A stretch of 64,000 nt of DNA. It comes from Thermoguttaceae bacterium. GTDB lineage: Bacteria; Planctomycetota; Planctomycetia; Pirellulales; Thermoguttaceae. Below the pieces are notes generated by a model. The model searched no databases. It was not told the origin of the DNA and worked only from the letters and a program-made list of their open reading frames with translations. Shown in pieces: positions 1 through 8,111 of this stretch (position 1 is its first letter; each line of letters starts with the position of its first letter). The translations under genes and the position numbers were made by a program. The stretch spans positions 1 through 64,000 of the forward strand of contig JAFZNK010000211.1 in the NCBI GenBank assembly GCA_017550965.1, read 5' to 3'.

Positions 1-171
1 AATTTGGCGAGGCTCTGCGGCCTGTCGTTTGATTCCAATTCGTTCTTTATTTACTGGTCTGGCGCGTTCCAGTTGACGACGGTTTGCCTTATATTGTTCT
101 TAGGTCTATGGCCGGGAACTCGCGGACCGAACAAATACGGATCTCAACCCCGACAGAGGGGAAAATCATAG
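1..171 (+). CDS. DUF805 family membrane protein, C-terminal fragment (cut by window start)
   Basis: The frame is open from base 1 to a TAG at 169-171 and encodes the last 56 residues of a protein. It holds one hydrophobic segment (LTTVCLILFLGLW) followed by PGTRGPNKYG, the C-terminal signature of DUF805 inner-membrane proteins and nearly identical to the ends of the next three genes. It is the first visible member of a tandem array of DUF805 paralogues. DUF805 proteins are small four-helix membrane proteins of unknown biochemical role; nothing here gives a function. The N-terminus lies outside the window. Confidence 0.85.
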   Translation, partial: NLARLCGLSFDSNSFFIYWSGAFQLTTVCLILFLGLWPGTRGPNKYGSQPRQRGKS

Positions 172-218
172 AACGTCGTTGTCAACGCGGCTTTTGTTTT
201 TATTGAAAGGGTATGATC

Positions 219-848
219 ATGACGCAATCTGACGAAAAAACCGTAGCGGATATCGCCGTCGCGGCGCCGACGAACGAGTCGACGTTCTCTTCCGGGAACG
301 CTAACGAACCGAAAAGGGGATTATTAAGAAGGCTCTTCTCTTTCCGAGGAAGGGCGGATCAAGCCGAGTTTTGGGGCGTCAGTCTGACGGTTTGCGCCGC
401 CTGGTGGTTTCTATTGTTTCCGCCTTGCTTTGGCTTTATAACGGCCACGAGGATCGATCAGCCTCGCGACGTTCACTATTATTTGGCTCAAGCCGCCGTT
501 TTTGCTCTCGCTTTTGGGACGTTGCTTGGGGGACTGTTAATTCTGGCGGCGGCCGTTCGAAGGTTTCACGACGTCGGTCTGCCGGGCTGGTCCTGCTTCG
601 GTTTCTTTCTCCTTATATTCCTGCTCAATCCAGGAAGTACGTTGACCATGTTCGCCTTGTCGCCGCTGAACGTCGTTCTGCAACTTTTCGGCGCGGATAG
701 AATCGATATGTTCGACTATCGCTGTCCCGAGACTTATTTTGCGACGTGGATTGTCGTTCTGACTCTGATAGTCGTCCTTTTATGGCCGGGAAAGAACGGC
801 GCGAACAGGTACGGGAAACGTTCCTTGGAAAACGCGCAGACGCAATGA
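219..848 (+). CDS. DUF805 family membrane protein
   Basis: A 209-residue protein. An ATG also exists six bases upstream at 213, but the AAGG at 207-210 is only 2 nt from it and 8 nt from 219, so 219 is preferred. A hydrophilic N-terminus of about 35 residues is followed by the DUF805 entry motif (FSFRGRADQAEFW), about four hydrophobic helices, the conserved loop RRFHDVGLPGW between helices, and the exit motif LLWPGKNGANRYG. Function is unknown for the family; location should be the cytoplasmic membrane. Its stop overlaps the start of the next paralogue (ATGA), so the array is translationally coupled. Confidence 0.88.
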   Translation: MTQSDEKTVADIAVAAPTNESTFSSGNANEPKRGLLRRLFSFRGRADQAEFWGVSLTVCAAWWFLLFPPCFGFITATRIDQPRDVHYYLAQAAVFALAFGTLLGGLLILAAAVRRFHDVGLPGWSCFGFFLLIFLLNPGSTLTMFALSPLNVVLQLFGADRIDMFDYRCPETYFATWIVVLTLIVVLLWPGKNGANRYGKRSLENAQTQ

Positions 849-1462
849 CTTCAAACGATAAAGAAGAACGCGACGCTTCTTCCGTCGCCGCGCCCGAGAT
901 TCCGGGGTTTGGTCGCGCGATAACAATCTGCCTGTCGGAAAAATACGCGTCTTTCGACGGTCGCGCGTGCCGCAGGGAGTTTTGGTTCTTTTGTCCGAGT
1001 TTGTTTTTTCTCGGGTTTGTCGTCCCCGCGCTCGTTTTTGGACCGCTTGACGGCTACGATATTTTAACGTTGTTTTGGATCGTCGCGTTCTTTTATCTGC
1101 TGACGCCTGTTTCTGCGGCTGTCTTTAGACGGCTTCACGACGTCGGGCTTTCGGGCTGGACTTTGTTCGCCTGTCTTTTGGTTTTAAGCTGTTTCAATCC
1201 GTTTAATCCGCTATTGCCGCCGGCCTTGCGAGCGTATAACTACCTAAAATACGGGGCTTATCTTCTTCCGTCGGACAACGTTTATTGGGCTCCCTACTGG
1301 TATTGGAACGTAGCGCCGTTCGCGCGTTTGGAGGCGATTGCGCTGTTCGCAATCGTTCTGTTATGGCCGGGAACGCGCGGTCCGAACAAGTACGGCCCCG
1401 CGCCGACAAAAAGGCCGAAATCGCCGGCGATTCCATTTGACGACAGGATTAACGAACAATGA
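845..1462 (+). CDS. DUF805 family membrane protein
   Basis: A 205-residue protein. The frame is open further upstream, but ATG 845 overlaps the preceding stop (ATGA), the usual arrangement in this array, and gives an N-terminus like the paralogues. It has the entry motif (ASFDGRACRREFW), several hydrophobic helices, FRRLHDVGLSGW and the exit motif LLWPGTRGPNKYG, so it is full length for DUF805. The C-terminal tail is hydrophilic and Lys/Pro-rich. It overlaps the next gene by 4 bp. The cellular role is unknown. Confidence 0.87.
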   Translation: MTSNDKEERDASSVAAPEIPGFGRAITICLSEKYASFDGRACRREFWFFCPSLFFLGFVVPALVFGPLDGYDILTLFWIVAFFYLLTPVSAAVFRRLHDVGLSGWTLFACLLVLSCFNPFNPLLPPALRAYNYLKYGAYLLPSDNVYWAPYWYWNVAPFARLEAIALFAIVLLWPGTRGPNKYGPAPTKRPKSPAIPFDDRINEQ

Positions 1463-2151
1463 CGAAGCGTTGCGAACGATGCGGAAAAGACGTCGACGAC
1501 GCCCCTTTTTGCCCGAATTGTTGGACGCGACTTGAGCCCGTCGCGGAAAGAACGGGGATTGGGATACTGCAGAAGATCGCTCGTTTTCGGGAAAAGACTC
1601 TTTGTTTCGACGGCAGAGCGACCCGTTCGGAATTTTGGCTCTTTCTTTTGACGGCGTTCTTTGCGTGTCTCCTTCTTCTTTGCGCGTTTGTCGCCGCGTG
1701 CATGCTGGTTCAGTATTTGCTTGGCCCCTAGGACGGTTTTTCGATTCAGGGTCTTATTATCGCCTTTTTTGTCATGCCGCCGCTTATGGGGCTCGCTTTC
1801 ATTCTTGGCGTCGCGCTTTTGGCGGCGGCGGTTCGACGGTTTCACGACGTCGGACTTCCCGGCTGGATTTTGGTCGTTTTGCTCTTTTTTCTGTTCAATT
1901 TCAATTGTCCCGGCTCCGTTCAGGGGTTTCTGTCGAACACCGCGCTGCTTTTCAGCGAAGAATGGCATTCGCGTTTCATGGACTATCTTCCGCAATGGTA
2001 TTGGACGGGCGTCGATTTCTTCACCGGGATTGTCGGCTTGTTTATCCTGGTCGTCTCATTGTGGAGAGGAACCCAGGGACCGAACAAATTCGGGCCGCAA
2101 CCTCAAAAGAAGAAACGATTTGTCGGGGATCGTGAAGAGCCGCGCGAGTGA
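1459..2151 (+). pseudogene. Zinc-ribbon plus DUF805 gene interrupted by an in-frame TAG
   Basis: ATG 1459 overlaps the preceding stop and starts a protein with an N-terminal zinc ribbon (CERCGK, then CPNCW, two CxxC pairs) and the DUF805 entry motif (LCFDGRATRSEFW). The frame meets a TAG at 1729-1731, just after the first membrane helix. The same frame continues without another stop to 2151 and contains the rest of the family: helices, AVRRFHDVGLPGW and the exit motif LWRGTQGPNKFG. The reading is therefore one gene split by a single nonsense codon. A sequencing error or readthrough cannot be excluded. The 3' half has its own ATG at 1774 but no clear ribosome-binding site. Confidence 0.75.
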
Positions 2152-2176
2152 AAAAACGTTTTTTATCGCCCGTTTG

Positions 2177-2205
2177 TTGAAATCGGGGTCGTCGACGAGT
2201 ACAAT
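2177..2205 (+). promoter_or_regulatory. Sigma70-type promoter for the oxidoreductase/lyase cluster
   Basis: TTGAAA at 2177-2182 and TACAAT at 2200-2205 are separated by 17 nt, close to the sigma70 consensus. It lies about 100 nt before the ATG at 2304 and after the end of the DUF805 array. The same type of promoter appears at 21498-21526 and, on the minus strand, at 18012-18039. Confidence 0.6.
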
Positions 2206-2303
2206 TAACGGCGAATTAATCGGACGCGTTCGCTAAGTCGCGGCGCGTGTCCTTTCCCCGTTATGAAAGGCGTCGCGCCGCGGCGTCGTTGGAGCGATTG
2301 ATC

Positions 2304-3773
2304 ATGAGAAAACTTAACCGACGCGAATTCCTTTATTCAGGCGCGTTTGGCGCGCTGGCTCTTTCCGGCTCTCTTTTGGCTTCTCCCGCCGTGTTGGCGG
2401 AGCCGCCCAAAGACAAATTGCGCGCTGCTCTTCTGGGTTGCGGCGGACGCGGAACGTTCTTGGCGGGCTGTTTCCCAAAGATTCAGAACGCGGAACTCGT
2501 CGCGCTGTGCGATCCCGATTCCGAACGCGTCGCCGCCTTGTGTAAAAAAACGCCCGGCGCTAAAAATTGCGGGGCCGACATGCGCGTCGTCTTCGACGAT
2601 CCGAACGTCGACGCCGTCATGGTCGCGACGTGCAATCATTGGCACGCGCTCGCCGCGATCTGGGCGATGCAGGCCGGTAAAGACGTCTATCTGGAAAAGC
2701 CGATCTGTCTGAATCTCTGGGAAGGAGAACAACTTGCCGCCGCCGCGAAGAAATACGGCAAGCTCGTTCAGGTCGGCACGGAACTGCGAACCGATCCGGA
2801 GCATCATCAGGAAGCGAAGAACTTCCTGCGCGTCCAAAAAGAACTTGGCGAGATGAAATCGGTTCGAATCAGCCGGTTCGCCGCGCGTTCCGGAATCGGC
2901 AAGCGCGAAACGCCGTTGGTTCCGCCCGCGAGCGTCGACTTTAACTTATGGCTCGGCCCCGCGCCCGAAGGCCCGATCTATCGCAATTCGCTCCATTACG
3001 ACTGGCATTGGGACTGGCGCACCGGGAACGGCGAGACGGGCAACTGGGGCCCGCACCTGCTCGACGACTGTCGAAACGACGTTTTTCTGGACGAAATCGG
3101 CGCGCCCAAACGCGTCTTGTCCGTCGGCGCAAGAGTCGGTTACGACGACGCGGGAGAGACTCCGAACGAAACGGCGATCTTCTACGATACCGGTCTGATT
3201 CCCGTCGTTTTCTGCGTCTCGAACCTTCCGGACAAAACGAATCCCAAAACGGCGGGCTCCTGCGCCGGGCCGTCGAGCGGCTATACCGTCTTTTGCGAGG
3301 GCGGACGTTACGAGAAACAGCTGGGTTCCGCCGTCGCGTTTGACGAAAAAGGCGAGAAGATTCGCGATTTCCCGGCGACCCACGAGGCGATCAGCTCTGT
3401 CTACCATGTTCAGAACTTCGTCGACTGCGTCTTGCAAAACGCGCCCGAGAAGTTGAACGCGCCTCTTAAAACGGGCGTCGACACGGCCGCGTGGTACAAC
3501 GGCGCGAACGCCGCGCATCGACTCGGCGAGCCGTATTCGAAAAAAGAGACGCTCGACCTGCTTGGAAACGACGAAACGTTCGCGACCGCGCTTGTCGATT
3601 TGGAAAAACATCTTGCCGCCCAGGGAATCGCCATGAACGCCGACGCGTTCAAAGCGAGCCGGTTCCTCGAACTTGACGGAACTTCCGGAATCAAGGGCGA
3701 ATACGCCGACGCGGCGAAAGAGCTTCTCACGATCAGGTATCGCGAGCCGTTTGTCGTGCCGTCGCTCGTTTGA
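2304..3773 (+). CDS. Gfo/Idh/MocA family oxidoreductase, Tat-type signal
   Basis: A 489-residue protein. ATG 2304 is preferred over an in-frame upstream ATG because GGAG lies 9 nt before it and the protein then begins with a twin-arginine signal (NRREFL) and a hydrophobic stretch ending in PAVLAEPP, so export by Tat is likely. The Rossmann fold begins with GCGGRG (residues 45-50) and the family lysine motif EKP is at 131-133. The C-terminal half contains the conserved YDWHWDWRTGNGETGNWG block common in planctomycete secreted members. The family uses NAD(P) to oxidise or reduce sugars and related compounds; the substrate cannot be read from the sequence. It shares most of its sequence with the next gene and probably forms a cluster with it and the downstream lyase. 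Confidence 0.9.
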   Translation: MRKLNRREFLYSGAFGALALSGSLLASPAVLAEPPKDKLRAALLGCGGRGTFLAGCFPKIQNAELVALCDPDSERVAALCKKTPGAKNCGADMRVVFDDPNVDAVMVATCNHWHALAAIWAMQAGKDVYLEKPICLNLWEGEQLAAAAKKYGKLVQVGTELRTDPEHHQEAKNFLRVQKELGEMKSVRISRFAARSGIGKRETPLVPPASVDFNLWLGPAPEGPIYRNSLHYDWHWDWRTGNGETGNWGPHLLDDCRNDVFLDEIGAPKRVLSVGARVGYDDAGETPNETAIFYDTGLIPVVFCVSNLPDKTNPKTAGSCAGPSSGYTVFCEGGRYEKQLGSAVAFDEKGEKIRDFPATHEAISSVYHVQNFVDCVLQNAPEKLNAPLKTGVDTAAWYNGANAAHRLGEPYSKKETLDLLGNDETFATALVDLEKHLAAQGIAMNADAFKASRFLELDGTSGIKGEYADAAKELLTIRYREPFVVPSLV

Positions 3774-3837
3774 GCAAAGCGTTTTTTCCCGCGTTTTATG
3801 AAGGCGTCGCGCCGCGATGTCGCCGGAGTTGTCTGTC

Positions 3838-5298
3838 ATGAAAAAAATGAATCGTCGCGAATTTTTCGGCGCGAGCGCGCTGACTCTTTCGAGCTTGTTG
3901 GTTTCGTCCCCCTTCGTTTTGGCGGAGCCGCCTAAGGACAAATTGCGAATCGCGCTTGTCGGGTGCGGGGGGCGCGGCTCCTTTTTGACGACGTTCTTTC
4001 CGAACATACCCAACGCGGAGCTCGTCGCGCTGTGCGACGCCGATTCCGCGCGCCTTGCCGAGACGTGCAAAAAGGTCCCCGACGCGAAGAACGCGGGCTC
4101 CGACATGCGCGCCGTTTTCGACGATCCGGACGTCGACGCGGTCATGATCGCCACGTGCAACCATTGGCACGTTTTGGCCGCGATTTGGGCGATGCAGGCG
4201 GGAAAAAACGTCTATCTCGAAAAGCCGGTCTGCCTGAACTTTTGTGAGGGGGAACAACTTGTCGCCGCCGCGAAGAAGTACGGCAAATTGATCCAGATCG
4301 GCACGCAAATGCGAAGCGATCCGGTGCATCATCCGGAAGCGAAACGCTTTTTGCACGAAGAAAAAGCGCTTGGCAAAATTAAGTCGGTTCGCGTGAGTCG
4401 ATTCTTCGCGCGCAACGCGATCGGCAAGCGCGCGACGCCGTTGGTTCCGCCCGAGACGGTCGATTTCAACATGTGGCTCGGCCCCGCGCCCGAGACGCCG
4501 ATCTATCGCAATTCGCTTCATTACGACTGGCACTGGGACTGGCGCACCGGGAACGGGGAGACGGGCAATTGGGGCGCGCATCTGCTCGACGACTGCCGCA
4601 ACGACGTTTTCTTCGACCAAATCGGCGCGCCGAAACGCGTTATGTCGGTCGGCGCGCGCATTGGCTACGACGACGCGGGGGACTCGCCCAACGAATTTGC
4701 GATCTTTTTCGACACGGGCGTAATTCCCGTCGTTTTCTGCATTTCGAATCTTCCGGACAAAGCGAATCCGAAAACCGCCGGCGCGTGCGCGGGGCCGACG
4801 AGCGGCTATACCGTCTTCTGCGAAGGGGGACGTTACGAAAAGCATTGGGGCGGCGCGGTTGCGTTCGACGAAAACGGCGAGCAAATTCGCGAGTTTACTG
4901 CGACGGCGGAGCATATCGGGCCGGGCCCGCACATTCAGAATTTCGTCGACTGCGTTTTGCAAAACGCGCCCGAGAAATTGACGGCGCCTCTGAAAGTCGG
5001 AATCGACACGGCGACGTGGTATAACGGCGCGAATACGTCGTTCAGGCTCGGGGAACCGTATTCGAAAAAAGACGCGCTCGATTTGGTCGACGACGAGGAG
5101 ACGTTCGCGACCGCGCTCGACGATATCGAGAAACATCTTGACGCGCAGGGACTTAAGATGAACGCCGACACGTTCCGGGCGAGTCGGTTCCTGGAATACG
5201 ACGGAACCGCCGGAATCAAAGGCGAATACGCCGACGCCGCGAAGAAACTGCTGACGATCGACTATCGCGAACCGTTTGTCGTGCCGACGTTTAATTGA
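3838..5298 (+). CDS. Gfo/Idh/MocA family oxidoreductase, Tat-type signal (paralogue)
   Basis: A 486-residue tandem paralogue of the preceding gene, colinear over its full length. ATG 3838 is chosen (GGAG 9 nt upstream; another in-frame ATG is at 3817). It has the same twin-arginine start (NRREFFG), GCGGRG nucleotide-binding loop, EKP motif (EKPVCLN) and YDWHWDWRTGNGETGNWG block. The 64-bp gap before it carries a degenerate copy of the leader that precedes the first gene, so the duplication included the translation-start region. Predicted to be an exported NAD(P)-dependent sugar-type oxidoreductase, with a substrate close to that of its neighbour. Confidence 0.9.
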   Translation: MKKMNRREFFGASALTLSSLLVSSPFVLAEPPKDKLRIALVGCGGRGSFLTTFFPNIPNAELVALCDADSARLAETCKKVPDAKNAGSDMRAVFDDPDVDAVMIATCNHWHVLAAIWAMQAGKNVYLEKPVCLNFCEGEQLVAAAKKYGKLIQIGTQMRSDPVHHPEAKRFLHEEKALGKIKSVRVSRFFARNAIGKRATPLVPPETVDFNMWLGPAPETPIYRNSLHYDWHWDWRTGNGETGNWGAHLLDDCRNDVFFDQIGAPKRVMSVGARIGYDDAGDSPNEFAIFFDTGVIPVVFCISNLPDKANPKTAGACAGPTSGYTVFCEGGRYEKHWGGAVAFDENGEQIREFTATAEHIGPGPHIQNFVDCVLQNAPEKLTAPLKVGIDTATWYNGANTSFRLGEPYSKKDALDLVDDEETFATALDDIEKHLDAQGLKMNADTFRASRFLEYDGTAGIKGEYADAAKKLLTIDYREPFVVPTFN

Positions 5299-5363
5299 AT
5301 TTAACGCGGCGCTTTTATTGTAATGATAAGAAATTTTAGACGCTTTTTAAATAAGGACGCGAC

Positions 5364-6482
5364 ATGGCTGACTGCAAATATTCACGACGTAGTTTTCTGG
5401 GGACCTTGACGGCGGGCGCGCTGGGCGTCGCCGCGTCGGACTCGTTTACGCAACACGCCGATTCACAAGTTTTGGCAGAAGAAGGCGCGACCAACGCGCA
5501 ACGCGAGGTTATCGGCGATCCGCGCGTTCGCGGACCGTTTCCGATTTTGTCGACTCCGTTCCTCGAGTCGGGGGAGGTCGATTACGAAACGCTCGCCGAT
5601 CAGGCGAAATTCGTCGACTGGTGCGAAAGCCCCGGCATGATCTGGCCGCAAGCCGGGGACGCGGTCGATCTTCTGACGATGGACGAGAAAATGCAGGGAA
5701 TGGAAGTTCTTGCGGCGACGATGAAAGAACGCAAGACGGCGCTTTGTCTGGGCGTTCAGGGCAAAGATATCGACGAGATGCTCGTCTACGCGAAAAAGGC
5801 GGAAGAGCTCGAGCCGACCGCGATTATTTCCCGCCCGCCCGACGACGGCAAGACCGAAGAGGACCTTGCCGACTACTGGCGCGCGCTCATGAAAGTCGTC
5901 AATCGGCCCGTGATCATTCAGACGTCGGGCGGCACGAAATACAAGGGCCCCGCGCCGTCCCTTGAGCTGTTGATTCAGCTGGGCAAAGAGTCGCCCTATT
6001 TCGGATACGTCAAAGAGGAGTCGGCGCCAATTGAAGCGAGGATGCAGAAGCTTGTCGCGGCCAAGCCCGATATCAAGCGCGTCTTCTCGGCGATGGGCGG
6101 ACACGCGTGGCTCTATCAGCTCCGACTGGGAACCGAAGGCTTAATTACCGAACGCGCGCCCTTTGCGGACGTTCTGGCCGCCGTCTGGCGCAACTACCAG
6201 GCGGGCGACGTGCTCGCCGCCGCCGGCGCGTACAGTAAATTGGTTTTAATGCTCAATATGCGCGAGTCGATCGGCGGAAACAGTCTTCGCGGATTCACCT
6301 TGTACATCTGGCAGAAGCGCGGCGTCTTTAAGAACCGACTCTCCCGCGAATACGGCCCGAACAGTTCGATTCCCGAAAAGCCGATTATTTCCGATTTCAA
6401 ACTCAACGACTTCCAAATCGCGGAGCTCGACATGCGATTTGAGGCGATGAAACCGTATTTGAAAGAGGGCGGTTGGAAATAA
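5364..6482 (+). CDS. DapA/N-acetylneuraminate lyase superfamily protein, Tat-type signal
   Basis: A 372-residue protein starting with a twin-arginine signal (SRRSFLG, residues 7-13) and a short hydrophobic segment. From about residue 55 (RGPFPILSTPF) it follows the class I aldolase TIM barrel of the dihydrodipicolinate synthase/NAL family. Lys217 in YVKEES sits where the Schiff-base lysine is expected. The usual YNxP tyrosine motif is replaced by IIQTSGG, so the substrate need not be that of DapA or NanA. An exported lyase next to two exported oxidoreductases suggests a shared route for a sugar acid or similar compound, which is inference. It converges with the minus-strand radical SAM gene. 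Confidence 0.8.
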   Translation: MADCKYSRRSFLGTLTAGALGVAASDSFTQHADSQVLAEEGATNAQREVIGDPRVRGPFPILSTPFLESGEVDYETLADQAKFVDWCESPGMIWPQAGDAVDLLTMDEKMQGMEVLAATMKERKTALCLGVQGKDIDEMLVYAKKAEELEPTAIISRPPDDGKTEEDLADYWRALMKVVNRPVIIQTSGGTKYKGPAPSLELLIQLGKESPYFGYVKEESAPIEARMQKLVAAKPDIKRVFSAMGGHAWLYQLRLGTEGLITERAPFADVLAAVWRNYQAGDVLAAAGAYSKLVLMLNMRESIGGNSLRGFTLYIWQKRGVFKNRLSREYGPNSSIPEKPIISDFKLNDFQIAELDMRFEAMKPYLKEGGWK

Positions 6483-6523
6483 GGCGGCTCTTATGAATCC
6501 GCGCGGCGCCTTGCTTGTCATAT

Positions 6524-6543
6524 CCGCCGTCTACAGACGGCGG
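6524..6543. terminator. Hairpin between convergent genes
   Basis: An 8-bp perfect inverted repeat (CCGCCGTC / GACGGCGG) with a TACA loop lies about 40 bp after the lyase stop, between two convergent genes. There is no T tract on either side, so intrinsic termination is only a possibility. Confidence 0.35.
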
Positions 6544-6570
6544 CTCGCGCCTGCGGCGATTGGCGTCGCG

Positions 6571-6865
6571 CAGCGACCAACGGGAGCGGGTATTTTAGTT
6601 TCGCGCGGTAGCGCGAACCGGGAGTCCGGCGTCGGACCGGCGCGGTAGCGCGAACCGGGAGTTCGGCGTCGGACAGCGACCAACGGGAGCGGTTGTTCAG
6701 TTCCGCGCGGAATCGCGAACTGCCAGTCCGGCTTCGGACCCGCGCGGTAGCGCGAACCGGGAGTCCGGCGTCGCGCAGCGACCAACGGGAGCGGTTATTC
6801 TAGTTCCGCGCGGTAGCGCGATCCGGGAGTCCGCCGTCGGACCGCGCGGTAGCGCGATCCGTCAG
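6571..6865. repeat. Three copies of a ~103-bp tandem repeat
   Basis: A block starting CAGCGACCAACGGGAGCGG recurs at 6571, 6674 and 6776, about 103 bp apart. It is followed each time by one or two copies of a shorter element (GCGCGGTAGCGCGAACCGGG and an arm with TCCGGCGTCGG), found near 6602, 6640, 6704 (degenerate), 6741, 6806 and 6844. The array occupies the space between convergent genes and extends into the 3' end of the radical SAM gene, whose last codons are made of repeat. No coding function is seen in the 6483-6799 gap itself. Confidence 0.8.
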
Positions 6866-8011
6866 CGGCGACGTCGCCGTCTCGAAGTCGCAGTCGGGCT
6901 CGGGGCCGAGGTAGTCGCCGGTAACGGCGTAGGCGCGGGATCGACTGCCGCCGCACGAATGGCGGAACGAACATTGACCGCAAATTCCATGATAGTTGTC
7001 GGGGTTCTGGAGCGCTTTGAACGTCGGATGGTTCTGATAGACGTCGACGACCGAATCGGTCGGGAATTTTCCGCATAGAACCGGGAGGAACCCGGCGGGA
7101 TAGATTTCGCCGTTATGGCCGACAAACATAATCCCGCGCCCGTCGGTAACGCCCAGCGGCGCGCGACCGCGTTCATGCGGCGCTTTGGCTTCTTGTTCCG
7201 ACGCTTGCGTCTTCATCGCGGCGGCAAACGCCGAGTTCGGAAAGCTCGGTCGGTTCTTCGGCGCCGCCGTCGGGGAGCCGCCCTGTTCCATCACAAACCT
7301 TCTGTAGTGCGGCGCTTCGGTCGTTCTGACCGAAAACGGCTTCGTCTGCGAATGTTTGTAGAGCTTCGCAAAGACTTCGCGATATTCTTTTGGAGAAATA
7401 CGAATCTCTTCCACGCCGCGCCCAACGGGGACGAGGAAGAATACCGACCACATCATAATTCCTTTGTCGGCGAGCATTTCGGCGATCTCGTCGACCAAAT
7501 GCGCGTTGCGGCGCGTGATCGACGTGTTGACCTGAACCGGCAATTCCAGGTCGCGCGCGTACCGCAACATTTCGAGCGCTTTTTGAAAGCTGCCCTCGAA
7601 TCCCCGAAACGCGTCGTGAACTTCGGCGTTTGGGCCGTCGATACTCAATCCGATCGCGGAAACGCCCGCCTCTTTAGCTTTTTTAAACGCGTCGAACGTC
7701 GCCAGAGGCGTCGCCGAAGGGGTTAGCGCGGAGCCGATTCCCAGGTCGGTCGCATGGCGAATTAAGTCGAATAAGTCGGCGCGTTTGAGCGGATCGCCGC
7801 CGGTAAAGCAGATCGTCGGCTTGCGCGGAAAGCGCGCGACGTCGTCGAGGAGCGCGAGCGCGGTTTCCGTCGAGAGCTCGTCGGGCGCGGCGTCTTCCTG
7901 CGCGGACGCGCGGCAATGCTTGCACACGAGATCGCACGCGCGCGTAACCTCGTAGTAGAACATGAGCGGGTTGATCGAAAAATCTTCGGACGTATACGGT
8001 TGAGGTCGCAT
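6800..8011 (-). CDS. Radical SAM/SPASM domain protein
   Basis: A 403-residue protein starting at the ATG whose complement is at 8009-8011 (MRPQPYTSEDF), with AAGGG about 10 nt upstream. The open frame continues further upstream, but through a terminator hairpin. Cys26, Cys30 and Cys33 (CDLVCKHC) form the CxxxCxxC site for the SAM-binding 4Fe-4S cluster. GGDPLKR follows, and near the C-terminus a SPASM-type cysteine group (CGQCSFRHSCGG, then CDF) binds an auxiliary cluster. It resembles the BA_1875/TIGR04053-like group and, more remotely, AhbC/AhbD haem-pathway enzymes; the reaction cannot be assigned. The final ~20 residues (two TDRATAR/DRATAR units) are encoded by the intergenic tandem repeat, so the original C-terminus was probably replaced. 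Confidence 0.85.
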   Translation of the reverse strand: MRPQPYTSEDFSINPLMFYYEVTRACDLVCKHCRASAQEDAAPDELSTETALALLDDVARFPRKPTICFTGGDPLKRADLFDLIRHATDLGIGSALTPSATPLATFDAFKKAKEAGVSAIGLSIDGPNAEVHDAFRGFEGSFQKALEMLRYARDLELPVQVNTSITRRNAHLVDEIAEMLADKGIMMWSVFFLVPVGRGVEEIRISPKEYREVFAKLYKHSQTKPFSVRTTEAPHYRRFVMEQGGSPTAAPKNRPSFPNSAFAAAMKTQASEQEAKAPHERGRAPLGVTDGRGIMFVGHNGEIYPAGFLPVLCGKFPTDSVVDVYQNHPTFKALQNPDNYHGICGQCSFRHSCGGSRSRAYAVTGDYLGPEPDCDFETATSPLTDRATARSDGGLPDRATARN

Positions 8012-8030
8012 AGCGTAGGCCCTTGTTATG

Positions 8031-8079
8031 AAAAAACAGCCGAAACGGGTCGCCTGACGCGGAGCTTCCGTTTCGACTG
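8031..8079 (-). terminator. Rho-independent terminator after the 3174-aa gene
   Basis: On the minus strand a 12-bp stem (CAGTCGAAACGG paired with CCGTTTCGGCTG, one G-T pair) with a 19-nt loop is followed directly by six T residues. It starts about 30 bp after the stop of the giant repeat protein and ends about 20 bp before the radical SAM start, so it separates these two same-strand genes. Confidence 0.75.
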
Positions 8080-8111
8080 TTTGATTTGTTGAAACTCTTT
8101 GTCGGACGAGA

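Noticed and set aside
2946-5136. Minus-strand frames of about 400-450 codons over the two oxidoreductase genes
   Set aside because: Shadows of well-supported plus-strand genes; both look alike only because the two genes are paralogues.
6571-6865. CRISPR array
   Set aside because: The repeated units are ~103 bp with nested shorter elements and no unique equal-length spacers; no cas genes nearby.
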